From assembly GCA_947173955.1 (NCBI GenBank), contig CAMWHE010000003.1:1-64000 (forward strand): a stretch of 64,000 nt of DNA, read 5' to 3'. Made by a program: the position numbers and the translations under genes. Under the pieces are notes generated by a model that searched no databases, was not told the origin of the DNA, and was given only the letters and a program-made list of their open reading frames with translations. The first letter of the stretch is position 1; every line of letters starts with the position of its first letter. This document shows positions 54,590-64,000 of this stretch, piece by piece. Source of the DNA: an uncultured Bacteroidales bacterium. Lineage in GTDB: Bacteria > Bacteroidota > Bacteroidia > Bacteroidales > Muribaculaceae.

Positions 54590-55960
54590 ATGAAAGAGTT
54601 TACACAGGAATATCTCGAGAAGCTCCGCGACATCATCGCCTCGCGCGATGATAAGGCCGCGCTGGCCGAACTCGAGGATATGCACCCGGCCGACATCGCC
54701 GAGCTCTATCAGGAGCTCGACCTTGACGAGGCCGAGTATCTATATAAGTTGCTGACTGACGAGACGGCGGCTGATGTGCTCATGGAGCTCGACGAGGATG
54801 AACGCCGCAAGCTGCTCGCCGACATGCCGGCTGAGGATATCGCGCGCCAGATCGACTATCTGGACACTGACGAGGCTGTAGACCTCATCCAGGAACTCGA
54901 CGAGGAGGAGCGCGACGAGATCCTCTCCCACATCGACGACGTGGAGCAGGCAGGCGACATCATCGACCTGCTGAAATATGACGAGGACACGGCCGGCGGC
55001 CTTATGGGCACAGAGATGATCGTCGTCAACGAGAACTGGTCGATGCCGGAGTGTATCAAGCAGATGCGTATGCAGGCCGAGGAGATGGACGAGATATATT
55101 ACGTCTATGTCGTCGACAATGAGAACCGCCTGCGCGGCATCCTCCCGCTCAAGAAGCTGATCACCCACCCGTCGGTGTCGAAGATCAAGCATGTCATGGA
55201 GGAGGATCCCGTGGCTGTCAAGGCCGACACACCGATCGATGAGGTGGCCCTCGACTTTGAGAAATATGACCTTGTGGCGATGCCTGTGGTCGACTCCATC
55301 GGGCGTCTGCTCGGCCGTATCACGGTCGACGACGTCATGGACGAGGTACGTGAGTCGAGCGAGCGCGACTATCAGCTGGCATCAGGTCTGTCGAGCGACG
55401 TCGCGGCCGACGACACTGTCTTCGCTCAGACCAAGGCGCGTATCCCATGGCTGCTGATCGGCATAGCGAGCGGCATCCTGGCGTCGCTGATTCTGACCGG
55501 CTTCGAGAGTCAGCTTGAAGCCGTGACGGCGCTGGCCCTCTTCATCCCGATCATCGGCGGCACCGGCGGCAATGTCGGCGTGCAGGCGTCGGCTATCGTC
55601 GTGCAGGGTCTGGCTAACGGATCGCTGGATATCAAACAGTTCGGCTCTCAGCTGGCCAAGGAAGTGGTCATCGGACTGCTCAATGCCACCATCCTGAGTG
55701 CCGTCATATTCGTCTACAATCTCATAATGCTTCCCCATGACTTTGCCGTCACGATATCGGTAGCCGTGTCGTTGTGGGCCGTCGTGATGTTCGCCACCAT
55801 ACTCGGCACTGTCGTGCCGCTTACACTCGAGAAGCTGAAAATCAATCCGGCTCTTGCCACAGGCCCGTTTATCCAGATCTCCAACGACATCGTGGGTCTG
55901 ATACTCTATGTCAACATCGCAACCTGGTTCCTCAACCATCTGAGCGGTACCTCCCTCTGA
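54590..55960 (+). CDS. mgtE: MgtE-type magnesium transporter
   Basis: 456-aa Mg2+ channel/transporter. N-terminal cytosolic MgtE_N domain (ELEDMHPADIAELYQELD, repeated acidic helices), two CBS domains (~135-255), and five C-terminal membrane helices with the pore signature IPIIGGTGGNVGVQASAIVV. Acidic cytosolic domains gate the pore by Mg2+. Co-transcribed with ksgA; a terminator follows. Confidence 0.96.
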   Translation: MKEFTQEYLEKLRDIIASRDDKAALAELEDMHPADIAELYQELDLDEAEYLYKLLTDETAADVLMELDEDERRKLLADMPAEDIARQIDYLDTDEAVDLIQELDEEERDEILSHIDDVEQAGDIIDLLKYDEDTAGGLMGTEMIVVNENWSMPECIKQMRMQAEEMDEIYYVYVVDNENRLRGILPLKKLITHPSVSKIKHVMEEDPVAVKADTPIDEVALDFEKYDLVAMPVVDSIGRLLGRITVDDVMDEVRESSERDYQLASGLSSDVAADDTVFAQTKARIPWLLIGIASGILASLILTGFESQLEAVTALALFIPIIGGTGGNVGVQASAIVVQGLANGSLDIKQFGSQLAKEVVIGLLNATILSAVIFVYNLIMLPHDFAVTISVAVSLWAVVMFATILGTVVPLTLEKLKINPALATGPFIQISNDIVGLILYVNIATWFLNHLSGTSL

Positions 55961-55982
55961 ATTCGCGTGTGAAGATAATATA

Positions 55983-56016
55983 AAGCCCGGGGCTGTGTGA
56001 GCTCCGGGCTTTTCTG
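55983..56016 (+). terminator. Terminator after mgtE
   Basis: AAGCCCGG...CCGGGCTTTT hairpin with T tail. The inverted form also ends in a T-rich stretch on the minus strand, so it could stop transcription from both sides. Confidence 0.8.
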
Positions 56017-56094
56017 TGATACTTTATCTTGATTTATCAGAAGTCAAGATCTAATTTAACGTGGGTTTTCTTATATCGAACTCACATTAATTAA

Positions 56095-56357
56095 TTCAAA
56101 AGGTGTGGAGACCTGTTTCGTTTTATCCTGACATTCAGGTCTTGGCCAACCCTAACACGAATAAAACAACGGCGCCCCACACCCATGCCATATGCAGTAA
56201 GCCGATCGGCTTGAACACATACGCATCAGATGCAGGTGCTATTGATTAATTATCTTCGTGTTTGATTCAGACGGCCAAGTTTGAATGTCAAAGACAATTT
56301 TCTAATAACACCTTATTCTAAAAATAAGATGGGCCGGGACTCTTCCGCAGCCCAATC
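56095..56357 (-). ncRNA. Putative structured non-coding RNA
   Basis: A minus-strand transcript of about 260 nt is predicted from the perfect promoter at 56363-56393. It folds well by eye: hairpin CTTATT/AATAAG (56312-56328), long-range stem GGTGTTATT/AATAGCACC (56304-56312 with 56235-56243), hairpin AAGCC-GATC-GGCTT, and a closing 3' stem GGTGTGG/CCACACC (56177-56183 with 56102-56108) enclosing AGACCTG, which can pair either with CAGGTCT or locally with TCAGG. TTTT follows the last stem. No tRNA-like end, RNase P or SRP core is visible. A 6S-like or Bacteroidales-1-like RNA is possible; identity unproven. Confidence 0.5.
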
Positions 56358-56362
56358 AGTTA

Positions 56363-56393
56363 CAAATTTATAAGAAATTTGGGGAAGTACAAA
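56363..56393 (-). promoter_or_regulatory. Promoter of the putative structured RNA
   Basis: Minus strand TTTG (56390-56393), 19-nt spacer, TAAATTTG (56363-56370): perfect consensus with no protein start nearby downstream. Confidence 0.7.
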
Positions 56394-56420
56394 ATGGGTG
56401 TTTGGAGAGGGAAAAGGAAA

Positions 56421-56450
56421 CGGCCGTGTCAATGGGGATTGACACAGCCG
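56421..56450 (-). terminator. Terminator after pckA
   Basis: On the minus strand CGGCTGTGTCAAT-CCCC-ATTGACACGGCCG, followed by TTTCCTTTTCC; 12 or more paired bases. Confidence 0.85.
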
Positions 56451-56481
56451 TCGATGTGGTGTTAAGAGTATGTCTTGTGGA

Positions 56482-58092
<1,611 letters not shown>

Positions 58093-58180
58093 TGTTGTAG
58101 TTAATAATATGTATGTTAGTTAAATATGTTGATTTTTCGTTTTGGTTGGCGGGCGTTGTCGGTGTCTTCTTTTCCAAGTG

Positions 58181-58188
58181 CAAAGATA
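58181..58188 (-). promoter_or_regulatory. -7 box for pckA
   Basis: TATCTTTG on the minus strand, exact, about 90 nt before the start codon; -33 weak. Confidence 0.5.
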
Positions 58189-58271
58189 ATCAGGATTTGG
58201 GATTTTAAGGGTATAAATAGGGAAAAATTTCGTTAATTTGTGAAATTTATTGTAATTGACTGGGCTTTAGG

Positions 58272-58316
58272 GGATTAATTGGGCTAATTGGACTAATTAG
58301 GCTAATGGGATTCTAA
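58272..58316. repeat. 9-bp tandem degenerate repeat upstream of pckA
   Basis: Consecutive 9-mers GGATTAATT, GGGCTAATT, GGACTAATT, AGGCTAATG, GGATTCTAA; consensus GGRCTAATT. It lies between the GH35 terminator and the pckA promoter. Confidence 0.75.
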
Positions 58317-58323
58317 AGCAGGC

Positions 58324-58360
58324 AAAAAAAGCTCCCAGCGAGCTGGGGGGCTGCCGGGAG
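58324..58360 (-). terminator. Terminator after GH35 gene
   Basis: Minus strand CTCCC...GGGAG with inner CCCAGC-TC-GCTGGG, then C and TTTTTTT. Confidence 0.8.
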
Positions 58361-58384
58361 ACTGTCAGGGGAAGTAAGTGTGGA

Positions 58385-60754
58385 TTATTTCTTGAAAGGT
58401 TGGTCGGAGATGTAGACGCGGAAGTCTTTGATCGACTGCGGGGCGTCGGCCTCCATGCGGGGGAGATACTGGAGTGCGGTGATGGTGCGCTCGGCTCCGA
58501 GGTCGATGACGATAGTGTGGGGGAAGGGTTCGCCTTTGACCGTGCGCCAGTAGGTAGACTCCTGAAGGTCGAAGATTTTGTCGCCGGAGCAGTTCTTGCG
58601 GTCTACTTCCTCGGAGTCGGCGTAGTAGATGGTCCAGGGCTCTCGGGACAGACGCTGACCGTTCTGGTCGAGCAGGTAGAATTCGGCGATTGCGGCTCGG
58701 TCGCCACCGTCGTGGGCGTTGAGTGCTTCAAGGGCTACATAGCGGCCGGTGACGGGCTCTGAGAAGGCTATTTCCTGCCATCCGTTGCCGGCGGCGAATG
58801 TCTCGCTCATGACGGGGGTAAGGCCTGCGAGGTCAAGTGTCTCGCCCTCTTCGCGATGGGTCAGCGGGCGGGCTACGAGGAGCTTGTCGAGCTCGGGCGT
58901 CTTGCGGCCTTCGACTTTGAGGTCGCGGGGGCCGAGGATGTCGAAGATGAGGATTTCATTCTCGCCCTTTTTGAGCCAGCATCCGGGCATATAGAGGGTC
59001 TGCTGGGGACCGATCTCCCAGATGCGTCCCATGGGATGGCCGTTGACATAGACGAGGCCTTTGCCCCATGTCTCGAAGTCGAGGAATGTGTCGGCGGGGC
59101 GGCTTACATTGAATGTGCCGCGATAGACTCCGCGCGGGGAGCGGCCTGTGGAGTCGGGGGCGGCTGCTTCGGCTGCGGGCTTGTAGTCGAGGGAGGTATA
59201 GAATTCGTAGGTGTCCGGCAGGCAGTAGATCTGCCAGCCTTTGAGGTCGCAGGTGAAGGGGCGTCCGTCGCGGTCGATGGTGAGCTCGACGCGGTCGGTG
59301 ATGCCTTTGAAGTCCTTGATGGCGCGGCCAAAGTTGATTCGTCCCATGGCTTCGACGAGGATGTCGAGGGTGTCGCCGCGGCCTACGGCGGGGATGCGTA
59401 TCTGGCGGTCGCCGTTGCGGCGGTCGAGGGTGCCGATATAGTTGCCGTTGATGAATATCTGGGCGAAGTCGTGGGGCTCGTTGACGGTCAGGAGCGACGA
59501 TTCATCAATGGCGGGGAGGGTTGTGCGGTAGAGTATCGAGCCGAATCCCTGATCGAGCTCTTCCATGGTCATGATGTCGGCCGACTTGACCGGCTCGGGG
59601 AGGTTGCTGAAGATGTCGGCGACCTCGGTCAGCGTGAATGAGGGGATGGAGGTGGTACGGATGGCCGCGGGCACTTTCGGCTGCTTCTGCCCCTTGGGCA
59701 TATACTTGGCGAGGGCTTCGCGCAGGGCGTAGTATTTGGGGGTTGCGACGCCGCTCTCGCTGATGGGCGCGTCATAGTCGTAGGAGGTGACGTCGGGAGC
59801 GAAGCCGGGGGAGTTGGCGCCGGCCCAGTGGCCCCAGTTGGTGCCTCCGTGGGTCATGTAGAGGGAGAATGAAATCCCTTTGGAGAGCATTTCGTCGATG
59901 CCGGCAATCATCTCGTCGGCGGGGCGTGTCTCATGGTTGGCACCCCATTTGTCGAACCATCCGCTCCAGAATTCGGAGCACATCAGGGGGCTGTCGGGGC
60001 GCAGCTCCTTGAGATGGCGGAACTGCTCGTCGATATTGGCTCCGGTGCCGAAGTTCATGGTCCAGACGAGGTCGTTGAGGCCGTTGAGGGTAAAGTTGCT
60101 CGACCAGTCGCACTGGAAGAGGGTGACGTCGGGGTAGAGCTCGCGGAGCATATCGCGGATGTTGGCCACATATTCCTTGTCTTCGCCGTATGAGCCGTAC
60201 TCGTTTTCGACCTGGATCATGATGATCGGGCCTCCTTTGTCGGCTGTCAAGTTGCCTACCTGTTCGGCTACGGCCTCTTCGAATATCTTGACACGCTCAA
60301 GGAAGTAGGGGTCGTTCTCGCGCAGGGCCACGTCCTTATTCTTGAGGAGCCACCAGGGGAGGCCGCCCATCTCCCACTCGGCGCAGACGTAGGGGCCGGG
60401 GCGGAGTATTACCTTCATGTCGTTTTTCTGGCAGAGACGGATGAATTCGGCGAGGTCGTTCTGACCTTCGAAGTTGAATACTCCGGGCTCTGACTCATGT
60501 GCATTCCAGAACACGTAGAGGCATACGGTATTCATGCCCAGCGCCTTACACATCTGAATGCGGTGCTCCCAGTAGGGCTTGGGGATTCGGGGGTAATGGA
60601 GCTCGGCGGCTTTGACTACGAATGGCTCGTCGTTGAGCAGGAATGTGCCTTGGCCGGCGGTGAATGTGTCTTTGGATGCCTGCCGCTCAGCTGCAGTCGC
60701 GGACAGAGCCGTGAGCGACAGGGCTGCTGTCAGGGCGATGTTGATCAGTTTCAT
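58385..60754 (-). CDS. Beta-galactosidase, GH35, with C-terminal discoidin-like domain
   Basis: 789-aa exported hydrolase releasing terminal beta-galactose from glycans. Signal peptide MKLINIALTAALSLTALSAT; TIM barrel with acid/base Glu in MIQVENEYGSYGE and nucleophile Glu in MCSEFWSGWFDKWG; galactose-binding-like domains follow (DTFLDFETWGKGLVYVNGHP), and the last ~140 residues look like an F5/8-type domain (VIDLGAERTITALQYLPR). Start at 60754 rather than 60820 because the -7 box is at 60787-60794. Fits host-glycan degradation along with the GH20 gene. Confidence 0.94.
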   Translation of the reverse strand: MKLINIALTAALSLTALSATAAERQASKDTFTAGQGTFLLNDEPFVVKAAELHYPRIPKPYWEHRIQMCKALGMNTVCLYVFWNAHESEPGVFNFEGQNDLAEFIRLCQKNDMKVILRPGPYVCAEWEMGGLPWWLLKNKDVALRENDPYFLERVKIFEEAVAEQVGNLTADKGGPIIMIQVENEYGSYGEDKEYVANIRDMLRELYPDVTLFQCDWSSNFTLNGLNDLVWTMNFGTGANIDEQFRHLKELRPDSPLMCSEFWSGWFDKWGANHETRPADEMIAGIDEMLSKGISFSLYMTHGGTNWGHWAGANSPGFAPDVTSYDYDAPISESGVATPKYYALREALAKYMPKGQKQPKVPAAIRTTSIPSFTLTEVADIFSNLPEPVKSADIMTMEELDQGFGSILYRTTLPAIDESSLLTVNEPHDFAQIFINGNYIGTLDRRNGDRQIRIPAVGRGDTLDILVEAMGRINFGRAIKDFKGITDRVELTIDRDGRPFTCDLKGWQIYCLPDTYEFYTSLDYKPAAEAAAPDSTGRSPRGVYRGTFNVSRPADTFLDFETWGKGLVYVNGHPMGRIWEIGPQQTLYMPGCWLKKGENEILIFDILGPRDLKVEGRKTPELDKLLVARPLTHREEGETLDLAGLTPVMSETFAAGNGWQEIAFSEPVTGRYVALEALNAHDGGDRAAIAEFYLLDQNGQRLSREPWTIYYADSEEVDRKNCSGDKIFDLQESTYWRTVKGEPFPHTIVIDLGAERTITALQYLPRMEADAPQSIKDFRVYISDQPFKK

Positions 60755-60786
60755 GTCAGGGTAAAGGATTAAGGTTGTTGGGACTA

Positions 60787-60794
60787 CAAATATA
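60787..60794 (-). promoter_or_regulatory. -7 box for GH35 gene
   Basis: TATATTTG on the minus strand, exact; TTGG about 22 nt further up could serve as -33. Confidence 0.55.
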
Positions 60795-60873
60795 CACTTT
60801 TTTGCTCTATTTCCTCCCAAGTAGCAAAAAATATGTTCCCCGGGGGTAGATTATGGACTTGAGTATATGCCAA

Positions 60874-60905
60874 GTTGCGTAAAAGCAATGTTTGAGTTAT
60901 ATTTG
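60874..60905 (+). promoter_or_regulatory. Promoter of glycosyltransferase gene
   Basis: GTTG (60874-60877), 20-nt spacer, TATATTTG (60898-60905); start codon 20 nt downstream. Divergent from the GH35 promoter. Confidence 0.65.
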
Positions 60906-60924
60906 TAAAAAATCTCCCGTTGAG

Positions 60925-62097
60925 ATGAAGAAAGCCCTGTTTATATCCCATCAGCCCGTTTTTCCTGTCATAGGGGGAGATAATGTCCGTATGTCACAGA
61001 GCCTCAGATTGCTTGCCGAGATATGCGACGTCGATGTGGCTTATCTGTCGAAGACTGATGATGCCCCCCATTTCAAAGATTATGTTCCCGAGATCAAGGG
61101 TGAGTATCGTTTTGTGGCCGGTCCCATCCGGAGATATGGCAGAATACTCCGGACGATCGTGAACAGGAACGCGGAAGTGGTTAATCATTTCAGGTCCGGT
61201 GATCTGATGAAATGGGTGAAGCGTAATGCTTCCCGCTATGATTTTGTTTTTTGTGCGTCCCCGGTGATGGGGCAGTATGCTCTTGAAAGTGATTTCAAGA
61301 GAAAGATAATCGACATGACAGATTGCCTGACTATGAATTTCGAGAGGACAGCCGAAAGCAGGCATGGACTCATGAGAAGACTATTTATAGAGGAAGCACG
61401 CCGGATGGAAAAATATGAAAAGCGGTGTATCATGAATTTTGACGCGCTTGCCTACATAGCTTCAGCAGACAGGGACTATCTCGCAGGTGGAAATAAATTT
61501 ATTGTTGGAAACGCTGTCAGGGAGATCCCCGAGAATGAGAGAAATCATCATGGAACGGAATCCCGGCGACTCGTATTTGTCGGGAAAATGGATTATGCGC
61601 CCAACATTCTGGCGGTGAATTTTTTTGCGCGAGAGGTGATGCCTTTGGTTTTGCGGGAATATCCCGATGCTGAGTTTCTTATTGTCGGGACAAAGCCTAC
61701 CGGGGCGGTCGAGAATCTCGGGAATCTTCCCGGTGTGACAGTGACAGGACGTGTTCCCGAGGTCGGGCCTTATTTTTCCGGAGCGTCTGTAGTGGTTGCC
61801 CCTATGCTCAGCGGTTCGGGCGTGCAGAACAAGATCCTCGAAGCACTCGCATATGGTGCGAGAGTAGTCACAACCCCTACCGGGGCTGAAGGGATAGAGA
61901 GTCTGGAGGATGTCATGACGGTTGTTGAGCCGGAGCCGGGGTTATGGGCCGAACAGGTTGTCGCGATGCTCCGCGATCCGTCATATATGCGCGAGCCGGC
62001 TGCCCTTGCACCCCGTCGTCTGTCTGAAGAATTCGGGATCGCAAAGGTACGAAAGGAATTCCGCCGTTTTGTCGGGATTGTGACCGGAAGCGATTAA
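60925..62097 (+). CDS. Glycosyltransferase, family 4-like (GT-B)
   Basis: 390-aa enzyme of the GT-B fold that transfers a sugar from a nucleotide donor, probably for surface polysaccharide or glycolipid. N-terminal LFISHQPVFPVIGGDNVRMS acceptor half; the donor half has RLVFVGKMDYAPNILAVNFF and the EALAYGARVVTTPTGAEGIE motif near residues 310-330. Start at 60925 placed after the -7 box. It is a single gene, not part of a visible polysaccharide cluster, and somewhat less GC-rich than its neighbours. Confidence 0.85.
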   Translation: MKKALFISHQPVFPVIGGDNVRMSQSLRLLAEICDVDVAYLSKTDDAPHFKDYVPEIKGEYRFVAGPIRRYGRILRTIVNRNAEVVNHFRSGDLMKWVKRNASRYDFVFCASPVMGQYALESDFKRKIIDMTDCLTMNFERTAESRHGLMRRLFIEEARRMEKYEKRCIMNFDALAYIASADRDYLAGGNKFIVGNAVREIPENERNHHGTESRRLVFVGKMDYAPNILAVNFFAREVMPLVLREYPDAEFLIVGTKPTGAVENLGNLPGVTVTGRVPEVGPYFSGASVVVAPMLSGSGVQNKILEALAYGARVVTTPTGAEGIESLEDVMTVVEPEPGLWAEQVVAMLRDPSYMREPAALAPRRLSEEFGIAKVRKEFRRFVGIVTGSD

Positions 62098-62131
62098 GAG
62101 CGTCTGTCGACTGTAAAGCCGCCGGCGGCCA

Positions 62132-63199
62132 TCAGTATTTTTTCAGTACGGATTGCAGCTGTGAGATATCGTCGATGCGCTCTGTCAGCTGGCCGTCGCG
62201 GTCTATTATGAAGAGAGCCGGAAGCGCTCCTACATTATATGTGCGAAGCACGCGGTCGCCGTCGGCCGTGGTGTTGTAGACCGAAGTCCAGGGGAGGTTG
62301 GTGGCTACCTCGCGCCATGCCACTTCGTTGGGGTCGAAGCTGACCTGATAGATGTCGGCAAGGCCGTTATGCCATGCGAAGGCGAGAGCCTGATTGACCA
62401 CGGGAGCCGACTCGAGGGAGTGGGCCGAAAAGCAGAGGATGACGGGCTTGCCTTTCTGCGTGAGCTCCGAGAGCGAGCGCTTGTTGCCGTCGAGACCCAT
62501 GAGCGAGATGTCGGGGAATCCAATTTCCTCGGCCACAGCTGCCGAGCGGGGTCTGACGAGATTGGCCAGCTCTGCTGTGCGCGGATCGTAGGGACGATAC
62601 TGGGTGTAGAGATTGGCCACGGCGCGTATGATTTTGAGATCGAAGCGGTTGGCCGGGTCGAAGAGGGTGCGGTTGCCCACATTGCGCGTGATGACATAGA
62701 ATGCGGAGAGGTCGCCGGGAGCCGGGGCGATCACTTCGTCGTAGAGGCGGCGCTTCAGGACGGAGTCGGCGGCTACGGCCTGCTCTGACGAGGCTGCTAT
62801 GGCCTGGTCGATGATATCGTTGGCGAGCTGCATGAGGTCGGCTGACCGGGAGCCTGAGATGCGGCCTTTGGCGAAGTCGGCGGTATCGGCTGCGATGGTG
62901 ATGTCCTCAGTGCTGTCGACAGGGAAGTAGAGGATGTTGCCGGAGTAGCTGAGGCGGTAGAAGTCGGGATAGTCCATGCGCCCCTTTGCGATGGAGAATG
63001 ATCCGTCGGCGCCGGTGCGTGCTGAGTCGATGGTCACCCAGCGGTTGCCGGCAAATCGCTGGAGGGTCACGGTGCGGGAGTCGGCGCCGTCGATTTTGCC
63101 GCTGACCGACCACTGCGAGTCGGCCTTCTTATTGCCGGAGCAGGCTGCCATGAGAGCTGTCATGGCTGCTGCGGCTACTATAGAGTATATAGGTCTCAT
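62132..63199 (-). CDS. DUF4369/thioredoxin-fold lipoprotein lacking CXXC
   Basis: 355-aa envelope lipoprotein (MRPIYSIVAAAAMTALMAAC). N-terminal DUF4369-like beta domain (VSGKIDGADSRTVTLQRFAG), helical middle, and a C-terminal AhpC/TSA-TlpA-like redoxin fold (~240-355: GKPVILCFSAHSLESAPVVN, NVGALPALFIIDRDGQL). Where TlpA proteins have WCxxC this one reads FSAHSLES, so thiol redox chemistry is not expected from that site. Followed by a HIT-family gene 19 nt upstream in position. Confidence 0.82.
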   Translation of the reverse strand: MRPIYSIVAAAAMTALMAACSGNKKADSQWSVSGKIDGADSRTVTLQRFAGNRWVTIDSARTGADGSFSIAKGRMDYPDFYRLSYSGNILYFPVDSTEDITIAADTADFAKGRISGSRSADLMQLANDIIDQAIAASSEQAVAADSVLKRRLYDEVIAPAPGDLSAFYVITRNVGNRTLFDPANRFDLKIIRAVANLYTQYRPYDPRTAELANLVRPRSAAVAEEIGFPDISLMGLDGNKRSLSELTQKGKPVILCFSAHSLESAPVVNQALAFAWHNGLADIYQVSFDPNEVAWREVATNLPWTSVYNTTADGDRVLRTYNVGALPALFIIDRDGQLTERIDDISQLQSVLKKY

Positions 63200-63217
63200 T
63201 GCCGGGAGGAATAGAGG

Positions 63218-63628
63218 TTACTTATCATTGTTCTGAGCGTCGAAGGCTTCTGTTATGGCCTTGGCGAGGCGCTCCATCTCTTCGGCGGGCAGAGTCTTCT
63301 TGTTGTTGAAGTCCATGTCACCCTCATGGGTCAGGGGGATGAGGTGGATGTGGGCGTGGGGCACTTCGAGGCCGATCACTGCGACACCTATCTTGCGACA
63401 GGGCACGGCGGCCTTGACGGCGCGCGCCACTTTGTGGGCGAAGCTCTGCAGGCGGAGATATTCGTCGGAGTCGAGGTCGAAGATATAGTCGATTTCGTGT
63501 TTTGGAACGACCAGCGTGTGACCCGGCTGCACGGGGTTGATGTCGAGGAATGCGAAGCAGTCGTCGTTTTCGGCTACCTTGTATGAGGGTATTTCGCCGG
63601 CTATGATGCGTGAGAAGATGGATGCCAT
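63218..63628 (-). CDS. HIT-family (histidine triad) hydrolase
   Basis: 136-aa nucleotide-binding hydrolase of the HINT type. The catalytic triad is in EVPHAHIHLIPLT (HxHxHxx). Start at 63628 (MASIFSRIIAGEIPSYKVAE) is the normal N-terminus of the family; the ORF track extends 69 nt further. It is 43 nt downstream of greA on the same strand. Confidence 0.93.
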   Translation of the reverse strand: MASIFSRIIAGEIPSYKVAENDDCFAFLDINPVQPGHTLVVPKHEIDYIFDLDSDEYLRLQSFAHKVARAVKAAVPCRKIGVAVIGLEVPHAHIHLIPLTHEGDMDFNNKKTLPAEEMERLAKAITEAFDAQNNDK

Positions 63629-63671
63629 AAGGGGGGGTATTAATAAATATATGTGTAGTGTCGCTCCGGGA

Positions 63672-64000
63672 TCAGAAGCTGATATCGAGGATTTCAAATT
63701 TCATGAGTCCCTGGGGAACTTTGATTTCTACCACGTCGCCTTTCTTGTGGCCGAGCAGGCCCTGGGCGATGGGGGTTGAGGCGGCGATCTTTTTCTCCTT
63801 GAGGTTGGCCTCGCTGTCGGTGACGATAGTGTATTCTACAGCCATGTTGTTGGCAAGATTCTTGATCTTGACCTTGTTCATGATCTGCACTTCGTCAGTG
63901 TTGAGTTTGCTTTCGTCGATGATGCGTGCGGAGGCGACGAGATCCTTGAGCATCGAGATCTTCATCTCGAGCAGGCCCTGAGCCTCTTTGGCAGCGTCGT
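63672..64000 (-). CDS. greA: Transcription elongation factor GreA, 3' part
   Basis: C-terminal ~109 residues of GreA; the 5' end lies beyond the window. The track ORF starts at an internal Met, but the frame is open to the edge (DAAKEAQGLLEMKISMLKDL, part of the coiled-coil arm). The FKBP-like C-terminal domain is complete (EYTIVTDSEANLKEKKIAAS, GLLGHKKGDVVEIKVPQG). GreA stimulates transcript cleavage in backtracked RNA polymerase. Confidence 0.93.
   Translation of the reverse strand, partial: DAAKEAQGLLEMKISMLKDLVASARIIDESKLNTDEVQIMNKVKIKNLANNMAVEYTIVTDSEANLKEKKIAASTPIAQGLLGHKKGDVVEIKVPQGLMKFEILDISF

Noticed and set aside
55980-56360. tmRNA or RNase P RNA gene
   Set aside because: No tRNA-like acceptor/T-arm pair, tag reading frame or conserved GAAAGTCC-type core could be found.

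Overview
The window looks like a chromosomal segment of a gut Bacteroidales bacterium, most likely in or near the family Muribaculaceae. The evidence is the fairly GC-rich coding sequence, repeated promoters of the Bacteroidota type (TTTG about 20 nt before TAnnTTTG), Bacteroidota protein families (SpmA/SpmB fusion, DUF4294, GH109-type Gfo/Idh/MocA lipoprotein, single-chain serine dehydratase, MurA with Asp at the active-site Cys position) and host-glycan enzymes (GH20, GH35, GH109-like). The family assignment is inference. No rRNA, tRNA, CRISPR array or intact insertion sequence was recognised.

Layout. 1-4.7 kb: a tripartite exporter operon on the minus strand (tolC-type, hlyD-type, two ABC-2 permeases), divergent from an AraC regulator; the last permease loses its family sequence at the window edge. 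5.9-12.6 kb: thioredoxin lipoprotein, SpmAB transporter-like protein, then ybeY-mnmG-(parS-like site)-apt-uvrC. 13-20.4 kb: plus-strand run of an AMP-dependent acyl ligase, GH109-like lipoprotein, epimerase, small membrane protein, upp, murB and murA. 20.6-27.5 kb: malic enzyme, DUF4294 protein, DEAD-box RNA helicase and GH20 hexosaminidase, all minus. 27.6-31.6 kb: a five-gene operon combining an SPFH membrane scaffold, three GYF_2 domains, two zinc ribbons, a TerB-like module and small membrane proteins. 31.7-45.6 kb: housekeeping genes (ansA, metG, xerD-type recombinase, YfhO, sdaA, MATE, BI-1, argS).

45.8-52.9 kb is an AT-rich island, unlike its neighbours in base use. It holds a tightly coupled three-gene operon: a membrane-anchored TerB-N/TerB-C protein, a BrxD/DUF2791-type ATPase and an Lhr-like helicase. 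I read this as a Shango anti-phage defence system (SngA-SngB-SngC), followed by a small acidic-tailed protein of unknown function. Beside it lies a four-helix-bundle protein gene whose two flanks carry degenerate 9-bp repeats. 53.7-64 kb returns to core genes: ksgA, mgtE, pckA, GH35 beta-galactosidase, a glycosyltransferase, a redoxin-fold lipoprotein without its CXXC, a HIT protein and the 3' part of greA.

Non-coding signals of most interest: a strongly structured putative RNA with its own perfect promoter between mgtE and pckA (about 56.1-56.36 kb); a parS-like site directly after mnmG, suggesting nearness to the replication origin; a hairpin element present twice in near-identical form (6.3 kb and 25.1 kb); two genes whose start codon lies only a few bases after the -7 box; and 9-bp-periodic arrays in three intergenic regions.
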